The translations under genes were made by a program, and so were the position numbers. Shown here one piece after another: positions 24,279 through 35,412 of a DNA stretch of 64,000 nt. The notes under the pieces were generated by a model. That model ran no database searches. It saw only the letters and a list, made by a program, of their open reading frames with translations, and was not told the origin of the DNA. Each line of letters begins with the position of its first letter. Positions within the stretch are counted from its first letter, which is position 1. The stretch lies in contig NW_027478485.1 in assembly GCF_051014685.1 (NCBI RefSeq), positions 248,001-312,000 on the forward strand. Direction: 5' to 3'. The stretch comes from Ptiloglossa arizonensis. Lineage: Eukaryota > Arthropoda > Insecta > Hymenoptera > Colletidae.

Positions 24279-26547
24279 TCTGTTGCATCTGAAAGGAGAA
24301 ACTCGCCCGATTACAACGGTATGCGTACTTTCCCCTAGGCCGTACTAGTTACTCGTTTCGAGCATCAGAACTGCGAAAATTTTGAGTTTCTCAAGTGTTT
24401 CTTACCTCCAAACTGCCATATCTCGCGAACGGATTGACCAATCCGCAAAATTTCTGTTGCATCTGAAAGTAGAAACTCGCCCGATTACAACGGTATGCGT
24501 ACATTCCCCTAGGCCGTACTAGTTACTCGTTTCGAGCATCAGAACTGCGAAAATTTTGAGTTTCTCAAGCGTTTCTTACCTCCAAACTGCCACATCTCGC
24601 AAACGGATTGACCAATCCGCAAAATTTCTGTTGCATCTGAAAGTAGAAACTCGCCCGATTACAACGGTATGCGCACTTTTCCCCTAGGCCGTTCTAATTA
24701 TTCGTTTCGAGCATCAGAACTGCGAAAATTTTGAGTTTCTCAAGCGTTTCTTGTCTGCAAACTGCCATATCTCGCGAACGGATTGATCAATCTGCATAAT
24801 TTCTGTTGCATCTGAAAGTAGAAACTCGCCCGATTACAACGGTTTGCGCACTTTTCCCCTAGGCCGTTCTAGTTATTCGTTTCGAGCATCAGAACGGCGG
24901 AAATTTTGAGTTTCTCAAGCGTTTCTTACCTCCAAACTGCCATATCTCGCGAACGGATTGACCAATCCGCAAAATTTCTGTTGCATCTGAAAGTAGAAAC
25001 TCGCCCGATTACAACGGTATGTGTAGTTTTCCCCTAGGCCGTTCCAGTTATTCATTTCGAGCATCAGAACTGCGAAAATTTTGAGTTTCTCAAGCGTTTC
25101 TTACATCCAAACTGCCACATCTCGCAAACGGATTGACCAATCCGCAAAATTTCTGTTGCATCTGAAAGTAGAAACTCGCCCGATTACAACGGTAGGTGTA
25201 GTTTTCCCCTAGGCCGTTCAAGTTACTCGTTTCGAGCATCAGAACTGCGAAAATTTTGAGTTTCTCAAGCGTTTCTTACCTCCAAACTGCCATATCTCGC
25301 GAACGGATTGACCAATCCGCAAAATTTCTGTTGCATCTGAAAGTAGAAACTCGCCCGATTACAACGGTATGCGTACTTTCCCCTAGGCCGTACTAGTTAC
25401 TCGTTTCGAGCATCAGAACTGCGAAAATTTTGAGTTTCTCAAGCGTTTCTTACCTCCAAACTGCCATATCTCGCGAACGGATTGACCGATCCGCAAAATT
25501 TCTGTTGCATCTGAAAGTAGAAACTCGCCCGATTACAACGGTTTGCGCACTTTTCCCCTAGGCCGTTCTAGTTATTCGTTTCGAGCATCAGAACGGCGAA
25601 AATTTTGAGTTTCTCAAGCGTTTCTTACCTCCAAACTGCCATATCTCGCGAACGGATTGACCAATCCGCAAAATTTCTGTTGCATCTGAAAGTAGAAACT
25701 CGCCCGATTACAACGGTATGTGTAGTTTTCCCCTAGGCCGTTCCAGTTATTCATTTCGAGCATCAGAACTGCGAAAATTTTGAGTTTCTCAAGCGTTTCT
25801 TACCTCCAAACTGCCACATCTCGCAAACGGATTGACCAATCCGCAAAATTTCTGTTGCATCTGAAAGTAGAAACTCGCCCGATTACAACGGTAGGTGTAG
25901 TCTTCCCCTATGCCGTTCAAGTTACTCGTTTCGAGCATCAGAACTGCGAAAATTTTGAGTTTCTCAAGCGTTTCTTACCTCCAAACTGCCATATCTCGCG
26001 AACGGATTGACCAATCCGCAAAATTTCTGTTGCATCTGAAAGTAGAAACTCGCCCGATTACAACGGTATGCGTACTTTCCCCTAGGCCATACTAGTTACT
26101 CGTTTCGAGCATCAGAACTGCGAAAATTTTGAGTTTCTCAAGCGTTTCTTACATCCAAACTGCCATATCTCGCGAACGGATTGACCAATCCGCAAAATTT
26201 CTGTTGCATCTGAAAGTAGAAACTCGCCCGATTACAACGGTATGCGTACTTTCCCCTAGGCCGTACTAGTTACTCGTTTCGAGCATCAGAACTGCGAAAA
26301 TTTTGAGTTTCTCAAGCGTTTCTTACCTCCAAACTGCCATATCTCGCGAACGGATTGACCGATCCGCAAAATTTCTGTTGCATCTGAAAGTAGAAACTCG
26401 CCCGATTACAACGGTATGTGTAATTTTCCCCTAGGCCGCCTAGTTACTCGTTTCGAGCATCAGAACTGCGAAAATTTTGAGTTTCTCAAGCGTTTCTTAC
26501 ATCCAAACTGCCATATCTCGCGAACGGATTGACCAATCCGCAAAATT
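24279..26547. repeat. 13-monomer HOR, copy 1 (2,269 bp)
   Basis: Order A(aaggag)-A(tacattcccc)-C-D-E-F-A-D-E-F-A''-A-B'. It contains two D-E-F-A quartets (24,802-25,500 and 25,501-26,199). The second quartet's F carries the private tagtcttcccctatgcc and its A'' has ggccatactag. Homology with copy 2 extends left to about 23,840. Confidence 0.9.
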
Positions 26548-28469
26548 TCTGTTGCATCTGAAAGGAGAAACTCGCCCGATTACAACGGTATGCGTACTTT
26601 CCCCTAGGCCGTACTAGGTTACTCGTTTTGAGCATCAGAACTGCGAAAATTTTGAGTTTCTCAAGTGTTTCTTACCTCCAAACTGCCATATCTCGCGAAC
26701 GGATTGACCAATCCGCAAAATTTCTGTTGCATCTGAAAGTAGAAACTCGCCCGATTACAACGGTATGCGTACATTCCCCTAGGCCGTACTAGTTACTCGT
26801 TTCGAGCATCAGAACTGCGAAAATTTTGAGTTTCTCAAGCGTTTCTTACCTCCAAACTGCCACATCTCGCAAACGGATAGACCAATCCGCAAAATTTCTG
26901 TTGCATCTGAAAGTAGAAACTCGCCCGATTACAACGGTATGCGCACTTTTCCCCTAGGCCGTTCTAATTATTCGTTTCGAGCATCAGAACTGCGAAAATT
27001 TTGAGTTTCTCAAGCGTTTCTTGTCTGCAAACTGCCATATCTCGCGAACGGATTGATCAATCCGCATAATTTCTGTTGCATCTGAAAGTAGAAACTCGCC
27101 CGATTACAACGGTTTGCGCACTTTTCCCCTAGGCCGTTCTAGTTATTCGTTTCGAGCATCAGAACGGCGGAAATTTTGAGTTTCTCAAGCGTTTCTTACC
27201 TCCAAACTGCCATATCTCGCGAACGGATTGACCAATCCGCAAAATTTCTGTTGCATCTGAAAGTAGAAACTCGCCCGATTACAACGGTATGTGTAGTTTT
27301 CCCCTAGGCCGTTCCAGTTATTCATTTCGAGCATCAGAACTGCGAAAATTTTGAGTTTCTCAAGCGTTTCTTACATCCAAACTGCCACATCTCGCAAACG
27401 GATTGACCAATCCGCAAAATTTCTGTTGCATCTGAAAGTAGAAACTCGCCCGATTACAACGGTAGGTGTAGTTTTCCCCTAGGCCGTTCAAGTTACTCGT
27501 TTCGAGCATCAGAACTGCGAAAATTTTGAGTTTCTCAAGCGTTTCTTACCTCCAAACTGCCATATCTCGCGAACGGATTGACCAATCCGCAAAATTTCTG
27601 TTGCATCTGAAAGTAGAAACTCGCCCGATTACAACGGTATGCGTACTTTCCCCTAGGCCGTACTAGTTACTCGTTTCGAGCATCAGAACTGCGAAAATTT
27701 TGAGTTTCTCAAGCGTTTCTTACCTCCAAACTGCCATATCTCGCGAACGGATTGACCGATCCGCAAAATTTCTGTTGCATCTGAAAGTAGAAACTCGCCC
27801 GATTACAACGGTTTGCGCACTTTTCCCCTAGGCCGTTCTAGTTATTCGTTTCGAGCATCAGAACGGCGAAAATTTTGAGTTTCTCAAGCGTTTCTTACCT
27901 CCAAACTGCCATATCTCGCGAACGGATTGACCAATCCGCAAAATTTCTGTTGCATCTGAAAGTAGAAACTCGCCCGATTACAACGGTATGTGTAGTTTTC
28001 CCCTAGGCCGTTCCAGTTATTCATTTCGAGCATCAGAACTGCGAAAATTTTGAGTTTCTCAAGCGTTTCTTACCTCCAAACTGCCACATCTCGCAAACGG
28101 ATTGACCAATCCGCAAAATTTCTGTTGCATCTGAAAGTAGAAACTCGCCCGATTACAACGGTAGGTGTAGTCTTCCCCTATGCCGTTCAAGTTACTCGTT
28201 TCGAGCATCAGAACTGCGAAAATTTTGAGTTTCTCAAGCGTTTCTTACCTCCAAACTGCCATATCTCGCGAACGGATTGACCAATCCGCAAAATTTCTGT
28301 TGCATCTGAAAGTAGAAACTCGCCCGATTACAACGGTATGCGTACTTTCCCCTAGGCCATACTAGTTACTCGTTTCGAGCATCAGAACTGCGAAAATTTT
28401 GAGTTTCTCAAGCGTTTCTTACCTCCAAACTGCCATATCTCGCGAACGGATTGACCAATCCGCAAAATT
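26548..28469. repeat. 13-monomer HOR, copy 2 (first 11 monomers)
   Basis: Repeats copy 1 at 2,269-2,270 bp, the extra base being an inserted G in gtactaggttactcg near 26,617. Other differences are few: gttttgagc near 26,627, gatagacc near 26,877 and tccgcat against tctgcat. It stops after A'' (28,296-28,469) and lacks the final A-B'. Its quartets are 27,072-27,770 and 27,771-28,469. Confidence 0.9.
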
Positions 28470-29692
28470 TCTGTTGCATCTGAAAGTAGAAACTCGCCCG
28501 ATTACAACGGTATGCGTACTTTCCCCTAGGCCGTACTGGTTACTCGTTTCGAGCATCAGAACTGCGAAAATTTTGAGTTTCTCAAGCGTTTCTTATATCC
28601 AAACAGCCATATCTCGCGAACGGATTGATCAATCCGCAAAATTTCTGTTGCATCTGAAAGTAGAAACTCGCCCGATTACAACGGTATGCGCACTTTTCCC
28701 CTAGGCCGTTCTAGTTATTCGTTTCGAGCATCAGAACTGCGAAAATTTTGAGTCTCTCAAGCGTTTCTTATCTGCAAACTGCCATATCTCGCGAACGGAT
28801 TGATCAATCCGCATAATTTCTGTTGCATCTGAAAGTAGAAACTCGCCCGTTTACAACGGTACGTGTAGTTTTCCCCTAGGCCGTTCTAGTTATTCGTTTC
28901 GAGCATCAGACTGCGAAAATTTTGAGTTTCTCAACCGTTTCTTATCTCCAAACTGCCATATCTCGCGAACGGATTGACCAATCCGCAAAATTTCTGTTGC
29001 ATCTGAAAGTAGAAACTCGCCCGATTACATCGGTATGCGTACTTTTCCCCTAGGCCGTTCTAGCTATTCGTTTCGAGCATCAGAACGGCGAAAATTTTGA
29101 GTTTCTCAAGCGTTTCTTACTTCCAAACTGCCATATCTCGCGAACGGATAGACCAATCAGCAAAATTTCTGTTGCACCTGAAAGTAGAAGCTCGCCCGAT
29201 TACAACGGTATGCGTACTTTTCCCCTAGGCCATTCTAGTTATTCGTTTCGAGCATCAGAACTGCCAAAATTTTGAGTTTCTCAAGCGTTTCTTACCTCCA
29301 AACTGCCACATCTCGCAAACGGATTGACCAAACCGCAAAATTTCTGTTGCATCTGAAAGTAGAAACTCGCCCGATTACATCGGTATGCGTACTTTTCCCC
29401 TAGGCCGTTCTAGTTATTCGTTTCGAGCATCAGAACTGCGAAAATTTTGAGTTTCTCAAGCGTTTCTTACCTCCAAACTGCCACATCTCGCAAACGGATT
29501 GACCAATCCGCAAAATTTCTGTTGCATCTGAAAGTAGAAACTCGCCCGATTACAACGGTAGGTGTAGTTTTCCCCTAGGCCGTTCAAGTTACTCGTTTCG
29601 AGCATCAGAACTGCGAAAATTTTGAGTTTCTCAAGCGTTTCTTACCTCCAAACTGCCATATCTCGCGAACGGATTGACCAAACCGCAAAATT
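28470..29692. repeat. Connector of seven mixed monomers
   Basis: No internal HOR. It holds an A variant with gtactggttac, a C with gagtctctc, a monomer with cccgtttacaac and gtacgtgtag, a monomer with a one-base loss (catcagactgcg near 28,908), a G with ttctagctattcg and gaacggcg, a G with gttgcacctg and gaagctcgcc, and an F. Its latter part matches 44,186 onward. Confidence 0.75.
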
Positions 29693-31439
29693 TCTGTTGC
29701 ATCTGAAAGTAGAAACTCGCCCGATTACAACGGTTTGCGTACTTTCCCCTAGGCCGTACTAGTTACTCGTTTCGAGCATCAGAACTGCGAAAATTTTGAG
29801 TTTCTCAAGCGTTTCGTACATCCAAACTGCCATATCTCGCGAACGGATTGACCAATCCGCAAAATTTCTGTTGCATCTGAAAGTAGAAACTCGCCCGATT
29901 ACAACGGTAGGTGTAATTTTCCCTAGGCCGTTCTACTTACTCGTTTCGAGCATCAGAACTGCGAAAATTTTGAGTTTCTCAACCGTTTCTTATCTCCAAA
30001 CAGCCATATCTCGCGAACGGATTGACCAATCCGCAAAATTTCTGTTGCATCTGAAAGTAGAAACTCGCCCGATTACAACGGTATGCGCACTTTTCCCCTA
30101 GGCCGTTCTAGTTATTCGTTTCGAGCATCAGACTGCGAAAATTTTGAGTTTCTCAAGCATTTCTTATATCCAAACTGCCATATCTCGCGAACGGATTAAC
30201 CAATCCGCAAAATTTCTGTTGCATCTGAAAGTAGAAGCTCGCCCGATTACAACGGTATGCGTACTTTTCCCCTAGGCCGTACTAGTTACTCGTTTCGAGC
30301 ATCAGAACTGCGAAAATATTGAGTTTCTCAAGCGTTTCTTACCTCCAAACTGCCATATCACGCGAACGGATTGACCAATCCGCAAAATTTCTGTTGCATC
30401 TGAAAGTAGAAACTCGCCCGATTACAACGGTATGTGTAGTTTTCCCCTAGGCCGTTCCAGTTATTCATTTCGAGCATCAGAACAGCGAAAATTTTGAGTT
30501 TCTCAAGCGTTTCTTACCTCCAAACTGCCATATCTCGCGAACGGATTGACCAATCCGCAAAGTTTCTGTTGCTTCTGAAAGTAGAAACTCGCCCGATTAC
30601 AACGGTATGCGCACTTTTCCCCTAGGTCGTTCTAGTTATTCGTTTCGAGCATCAGAACTGCGAAAATTTTGAGTTTCTCAAGCGTTTCTTACCTCCAAAC
30701 TGCCATATCTCGCGAACGGAGTGACCAATCCGCAAAATATCAGTTGCATCTGAAAGTAGAAACTCGCCCGATTACAACGGTAGGTGTAGTTTTCCCCTAG
30801 GCCGTTCAAGTTACTCGTTTCGAGCATCAGAACGGCGAAAATTTTGAGTTTCTCAAGCGTTTCTTACTTCCAAACTGCCATATCTCGCGAACGGATCGAC
30901 CAATCAGCAAAATTTCTGTTGCACCTGAAAGTAGAAGCTCGCCCGATTACAACGGTATGCGTACTTTTCCCCTAGGCCATTCTAGTTATTCGTTTCGAGC
31001 ATCAGAACTGCCAAAATTTTGAGTTTCTCAAGCGTTTCTTACCTCCAAACTGCCACATCTCGCAAACGGATTGACCAATCCGCAAAATTTCTGTTGCATC
31101 TGAAAGTAGAAACTCGCCCGATTACATCGGTATGCGTACTTTTCCCCTAGGCCGTTCTAGTTATTCGTTTCGAGCATCAGAACTGCGAAAATTTTGAGTT
31201 TCTCAAGCGTTTCTTACCTCCAAACTGCCACATCTCGCAAACGGATTGACCAATCCGCAAAATTTCTGTTGCATCTGAAAGTAGAAACTCGCCCGATTAC
31301 AACGGTAGGTGTAGTTTTCCCCTAGGCCGTTCAAGTTACTCGTTTCGAGCATCAGAACTGCGAAAATTTTGAGTTTCTCAAGCGTTTCTTACCTCCAAAC
31401 TGCCATATCTCGCGAACGGATTGACCAAACCGCAAAATT
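29693..31439. repeat. 10-monomer HOR of the 7-mer family, copy 1 (1,747 bp)
   Basis: A seven-monomer core (a tttgcgtac; b gtaatttt..ttctac; c tatgcgcac with agcatttcttatatcc; d gaagctcgcc; e E-type with atatcacgcg; f gttgcttctg with ctaggtcg; g F-type with atatcagttg) is followed by three more monomers, including gttgcacctg (30,922). The d monomer has the private cgaaaatattgag. Monomer b lacks one C (ttttccctagg). Confidence 0.85.
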
Positions 31440-33013
31440 TCTGTTGTATCTGAAAGTAGAAACTCGCCCGATTACAACGGTTTGCGTACTTTCCCCTAGG
31501 CCGTACTAGTTACTCGTTTCGAGCATCAGAACTGCGAAAATTTTGAGTTTCTCAAGCGTTTCGTACATCCAAACTGCCATATCTCGCGAACGGATTGACC
31601 AATCCGCAAAATTTCTGTTGCATCTGAAAGTAGAAACTCGCCCGATTACAACGGTAGGTGTAATTTTCCACTAGGCCGTTCTACTTACTCGTTTCGAGCA
31701 TCAGAACTGCGAAAATTTTGAGTTTCTCAAGCGTTTCTTATCTCCAAACAGCCATATCTCGCGAACGGATTGACCAATCCGCAAAATTTCTGTTGCATCT
31801 GAAAGTAGAAACTCGCCCGATTACAACGGTATGCGCACTTTTCCCCTAGGCCGTACTAGTTACTCGTTTCGAGCATCAGAACTGCGAAAATATTGAGTTT
31901 CTCAAGCGTTTCTTACCTCCAAACTGCCATATCACGCGAACGGATTGACCAATCCGCAAAATTTCTGTTGCATCTGAAAGTAGAAACTCGCCCGATTACA
32001 ACGGTATGTGTAGTTTTCCCCTAGGCCGTTCCAGTTATTCATTTCGAGCATCAGAACAGCGAAAATTTTGAGTTTCTCAAGCGTTTCTTACCTCCAAACT
32101 GCCATATCTCGCGAACGGATTGACCAATCCGCAAAGTTTCTGTTGCTTCTGAAAGTAGAAACTCGCCCGATTACAACGGTATGCGCACTTTTCCCCTAGG
32201 TCGTTCTAGTTATTCGTTTCGAGCATCAGAACAGCGAAAATTTTGAGTTTCTCAAGCGTTTCTTACCTCCAAACTGCCATATCTCGCGAACGGAGTGACC
32301 AATCCGCAAAATATCAGTTGCATCTGAAAGTAGAAACTCGCCCGATTACAACGGTAGGTGTAGTTTTCCCCTAGGCCGTTCAAGCTACTCGTTTCGAGCA
32401 TCAGAACGGCGAAAATTTTGAGTTTCTCAAGCGTTTCTTACTTCCAAACTGCCATATCTCGCGAACGGATCGACCAATCAGCAAAATTTCTGTTGCACCT
32501 GAAAGTAGAAGCTCGCCCGATTACAACGGTATGCGTACTTTTCCCCTAGGCCATTCTAGTTATTCGTTTCGAGCATCAGAACTGCCAAAATTTTGAGTTT
32601 CTCAAGCGTTTCTTACCTCCAAACTGCCACATCTCGCAAACGGATTGACCAATCCGCAAAATTTCTGTTGCATCTGAAAGTAGAAACTCGCCCGATTACA
32701 TCGGTATGCGTACTTTTCCCCTAGGCCGTTCTAGTTATTCGTTTCGAGCATCAGAACTGCGAAAATTTTGAGTTTCTCAAGCGTTTCTTACCTCCAAACT
32801 GCCACATCTCGCAAACGGATTGACCAATCCGCAAAATTTCTGTTGCATCTGAAAGTAGAAACTCGCCCGATTACAACGGTAGGTGTAGTTTTCCCCTAGG
32901 CCGTTCAAGTTACTCGTTTCGAGCATCAGAACTGCGAAAATTTTGAGTTTCTCAAGCGTTTCTTACCTCCAAACTGCCATATCTCGCGAACGGATTGACC
33001 AAACCGCAAAATT
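31440..33013. repeat. 7-mer-family HOR, copy 2 (9 monomers, 1,574 bp)
   Basis: Same order as the preceding copy except that c and d are replaced by one chimera: it starts as c (tatgcgcac, to 31,836) and ends as d (gtactag, from about 31,854, and cgaaaatattgag). The exchange lies in the identical 17-base run between. Other private marks are gttgtatc near 31,445 and ttttccactagg near 31,668. Confidence 0.88.
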
Positions 33014-34236
33014 TCTGTTGTATCTGAAAGTAGAAACTCGCCCGATTACAACGGTTTGCGTACTTTCCCCTAGGCCGTACTAGTTACTCGTTTCGAGCAT
33101 CAGAACTGCGAAAATTTTGAGTTTCTCAAGCGTTTCGTACATCCAAACTGCCATATCTCGCGAACGGATTGACCAATCCGCAAAATTTCTGTTGCATCTG
33201 AAAGTAGAAACTCGCCCGATTACAACGGTAGGTGTAATTTTCCACTAGGCCGTTCTACTTACTCGTTTCGAGCATCAGAACTGCGAAAATTTTGAGTTTC
33301 TCAAGCGTTTCTTATCTCCAAACAGCCATATCTCGCGAACGGATTGACCAATCCGCAAAATTTCTGTTGCATCTGAAAGTAGAAACTCGCCCGATTACAA
33401 CGGTATGCGCACTTTTCCCCTAGGCCGTTCTAGTTATTCGTTTCGAGCATCAGACTGCGAAAATTTTGAGTTTCTCAAGCATTTCTTATATCCAAACTGC
33501 CATATCTCGCGAACGGATTAACCATTCCGCAAAATTTCTGTTGCATCTGAAAGTAGAAGCTCGCCCGATTACAACGGTATGCGTACTTTTCCCCTAGGCC
33601 GTACTAGTTACTCGTTTCGAGCATCAGAACTGCGAAAATATTGAGTTTCTCAAGCGTTTCTTACCTCCAAACTGCCATATCACGCGAACGGATTGACCAA
33701 TCCGCAAAATTTCTGTTGCATCTGAAAGTAGAAACTCGCCCGATTACAACGGTATGTGTAGTTTTCCCCTAGGCCGTTCCAGTTATTCATTTCGAGCATC
33801 AGAACAGCGAAAATTTTGAGTTTCTCAAGCGTTTCTTACCTCCAAACTGCCATATCTCGCGAACGGATTGACCAATCCGCAAAGTTTCTGTTGCTTCTGA
33901 AAGTAGAAACTCGCCCGATTACAACGGTATGCGCACTTTTCCCCTAGGTCGTTCTAGTTATTCGTTTCGAGCATCAGAACTGCGAAAATTTTGAGTTTCT
34001 CAAGCGTTTCTTACCTCCAAACTGCCATATCTCGCGAACGGAGTGACCAATCCGCAAAATATCAGTTGCATCTGAAAGTAGAAACTCGCCCGATTACAAC
34101 GGTAGGTGTAGTTTTCCCCTAGGCCGTTCAAGTTACTCGTTTCGAGCATCGGAACTGCGAAAATTTTGAGTTTCTCAAGCGTTTCTTACCTCCAAACTGC
34201 CATATCTCGCGAACGGATTGACCAATCCGCAAAATT
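33014..34236. repeat. 7-mer-family HOR, copy 3 (seven-monomer core, 1,223 bp)
   Basis: A complete a-g core with separate c and d monomers, sharing gttgtatc and ttttccactagg with copy 2, so copies 2 and 3 are closest relatives. Private: accattccgc near 33,523. The three-monomer tail of the previous copies is absent; an A'' monomer follows. Confidence 0.87.
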
Positions 34237-35109
34237 TCTGTTGCATCTGAAAGTAGAAACTCGCCCGATTACAACGGTATGCGTACTTTCCCCTAGGCCA
34301 TACTAGTTACTCGTTTCGAGCATCAGAACTGCGAAAATTTTGAGTTTCTCAAGCGTTTCTTACCTCCAAACTGCCATATCTCGAGAACGGATTGACCAAT
34401 CCGCAAAATTTCTGTTGCATCTGAAAGTAGAAACTCGCCCGATTACAACGGTATGTGTAGTTTTCCCCTAGGCCGTTCCAGTTATTCATTTCGAGCATCA
34501 GAACAGCGAAAATTTTGAGTTTCTCAAGCGTTTCTTACCTCCAAACTGCCATATCTCGCGAACGGATTGACCAATCCGCAAAGTTTCTGTTGCTTCTGAA
34601 AGTAGAAACTCGCCCGATTACAACGGTATGCGCACTTTTCCCCTAGGTCGTTCTAGTTATTCGTTTCGAGCATCAGAACTGCGAAAATTTTGAGTTTCTC
34701 AAGCGTTTCTTACCTCCAAACTGCCATATCTCGCGAACGGAGTGACCAATCCGCAAAATATCAGTTGCATCTGAAAGTAGAAACTCGCCCGATTACAACG
34801 GTAGGTGTAGTTTTCCCCTAGGCCGTTCAAGTTACTCGTTTCGAGCATCGGAACTGCGAAAATTTTGAGTTTCTCAAGCGTTTCTTACCTCCAAACTGCC
34901 ATATCTCGCGAACGGATTGACCAATCCGCAAAATTTCTGTTGCATCTGAAAGTAGAAACTCGCCCGATTACAACGGTATGCGTACTTTCCCCTAGGCCAT
35001 ACTAGTTACTCGTTTCGAGCATCAGAACTGCGAAAATTTTGAGTTTCTCAAGCGTTTCTTACCTCCAAACTGCCATATCTCGAGAACGGATTGACCAATC
35101 CGCAAAATT
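33712..35109. repeat. Four-monomer tandem duplication e-f-g-A'' (2 x 699 bp)
   Basis: Units 33,712-34,410 and 34,411-35,109 carry the same four monomers. The shared gcatcggaactg (34,148 and 34,847) and tctcgagaacgg (34,380 and 35,079) support a recent duplication. The tctcgagaac variant creates a CTCGAG hexamer. Left unit overlaps the end of the preceding seven-monomer core. Confidence 0.85.
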
Positions 35110-35412
35110 TCTGTTGCATCTGAAAGTAGAAACTCGCCCGATTACAACGGTGTGCGTACTTTCCCCTAGGCCGTACTAGTTACTCGTTTCGAGCATCAGA
35201 ACTGCGAAAATTTTGAGTTTCTCAAGCGTTTCTTATATCCAAACAGCCATATCTCGCGAACGGATTGATCAATCCGCAAAATTTCTGTTGCATCTGAAAG
35301 TAGAAACTCGCCCGATTACAACGGTATGCGCACTTTTCCCCTAGGCCGTTCTAGTTATTCGTTTCGAGCATCAGAACTATGAAAATTTTGAGTTTCTCAA
35401 GCGTTTCTTACC
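35110..35412. repeat. Connector of two monomers
   Basis: One A type with gtgtgcgtac and cttatatccaaacagcc, then a C type with gattgatcaatcc before it and the private gaactatg (near 35,386). The same pair, gtgtgcgtac then tatgcgcac, recurs near 48,769, 53,486 and 63,445. Confidence 0.75.

Noticed and set aside
26617..26617. One-base insertion (gtactaggttac) and similar single losses near 19,007 and 28,908 as functional frameshifts
   Set aside because: There is no gene to shift; they are ordinary single-copy changes, useful only as tracers, and could be sequencing errors.
28399..28704. 101-codon open frame, also 29,796-30,101, and related frames at 25,780, 25,910, 28,050, 28,180, 43,766, 43,896 and 53,141
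   Set aside because: Same satellite translation. They arise only where 174-bp monomers remove a stop from the frame, and their products are permutations of one monomer.
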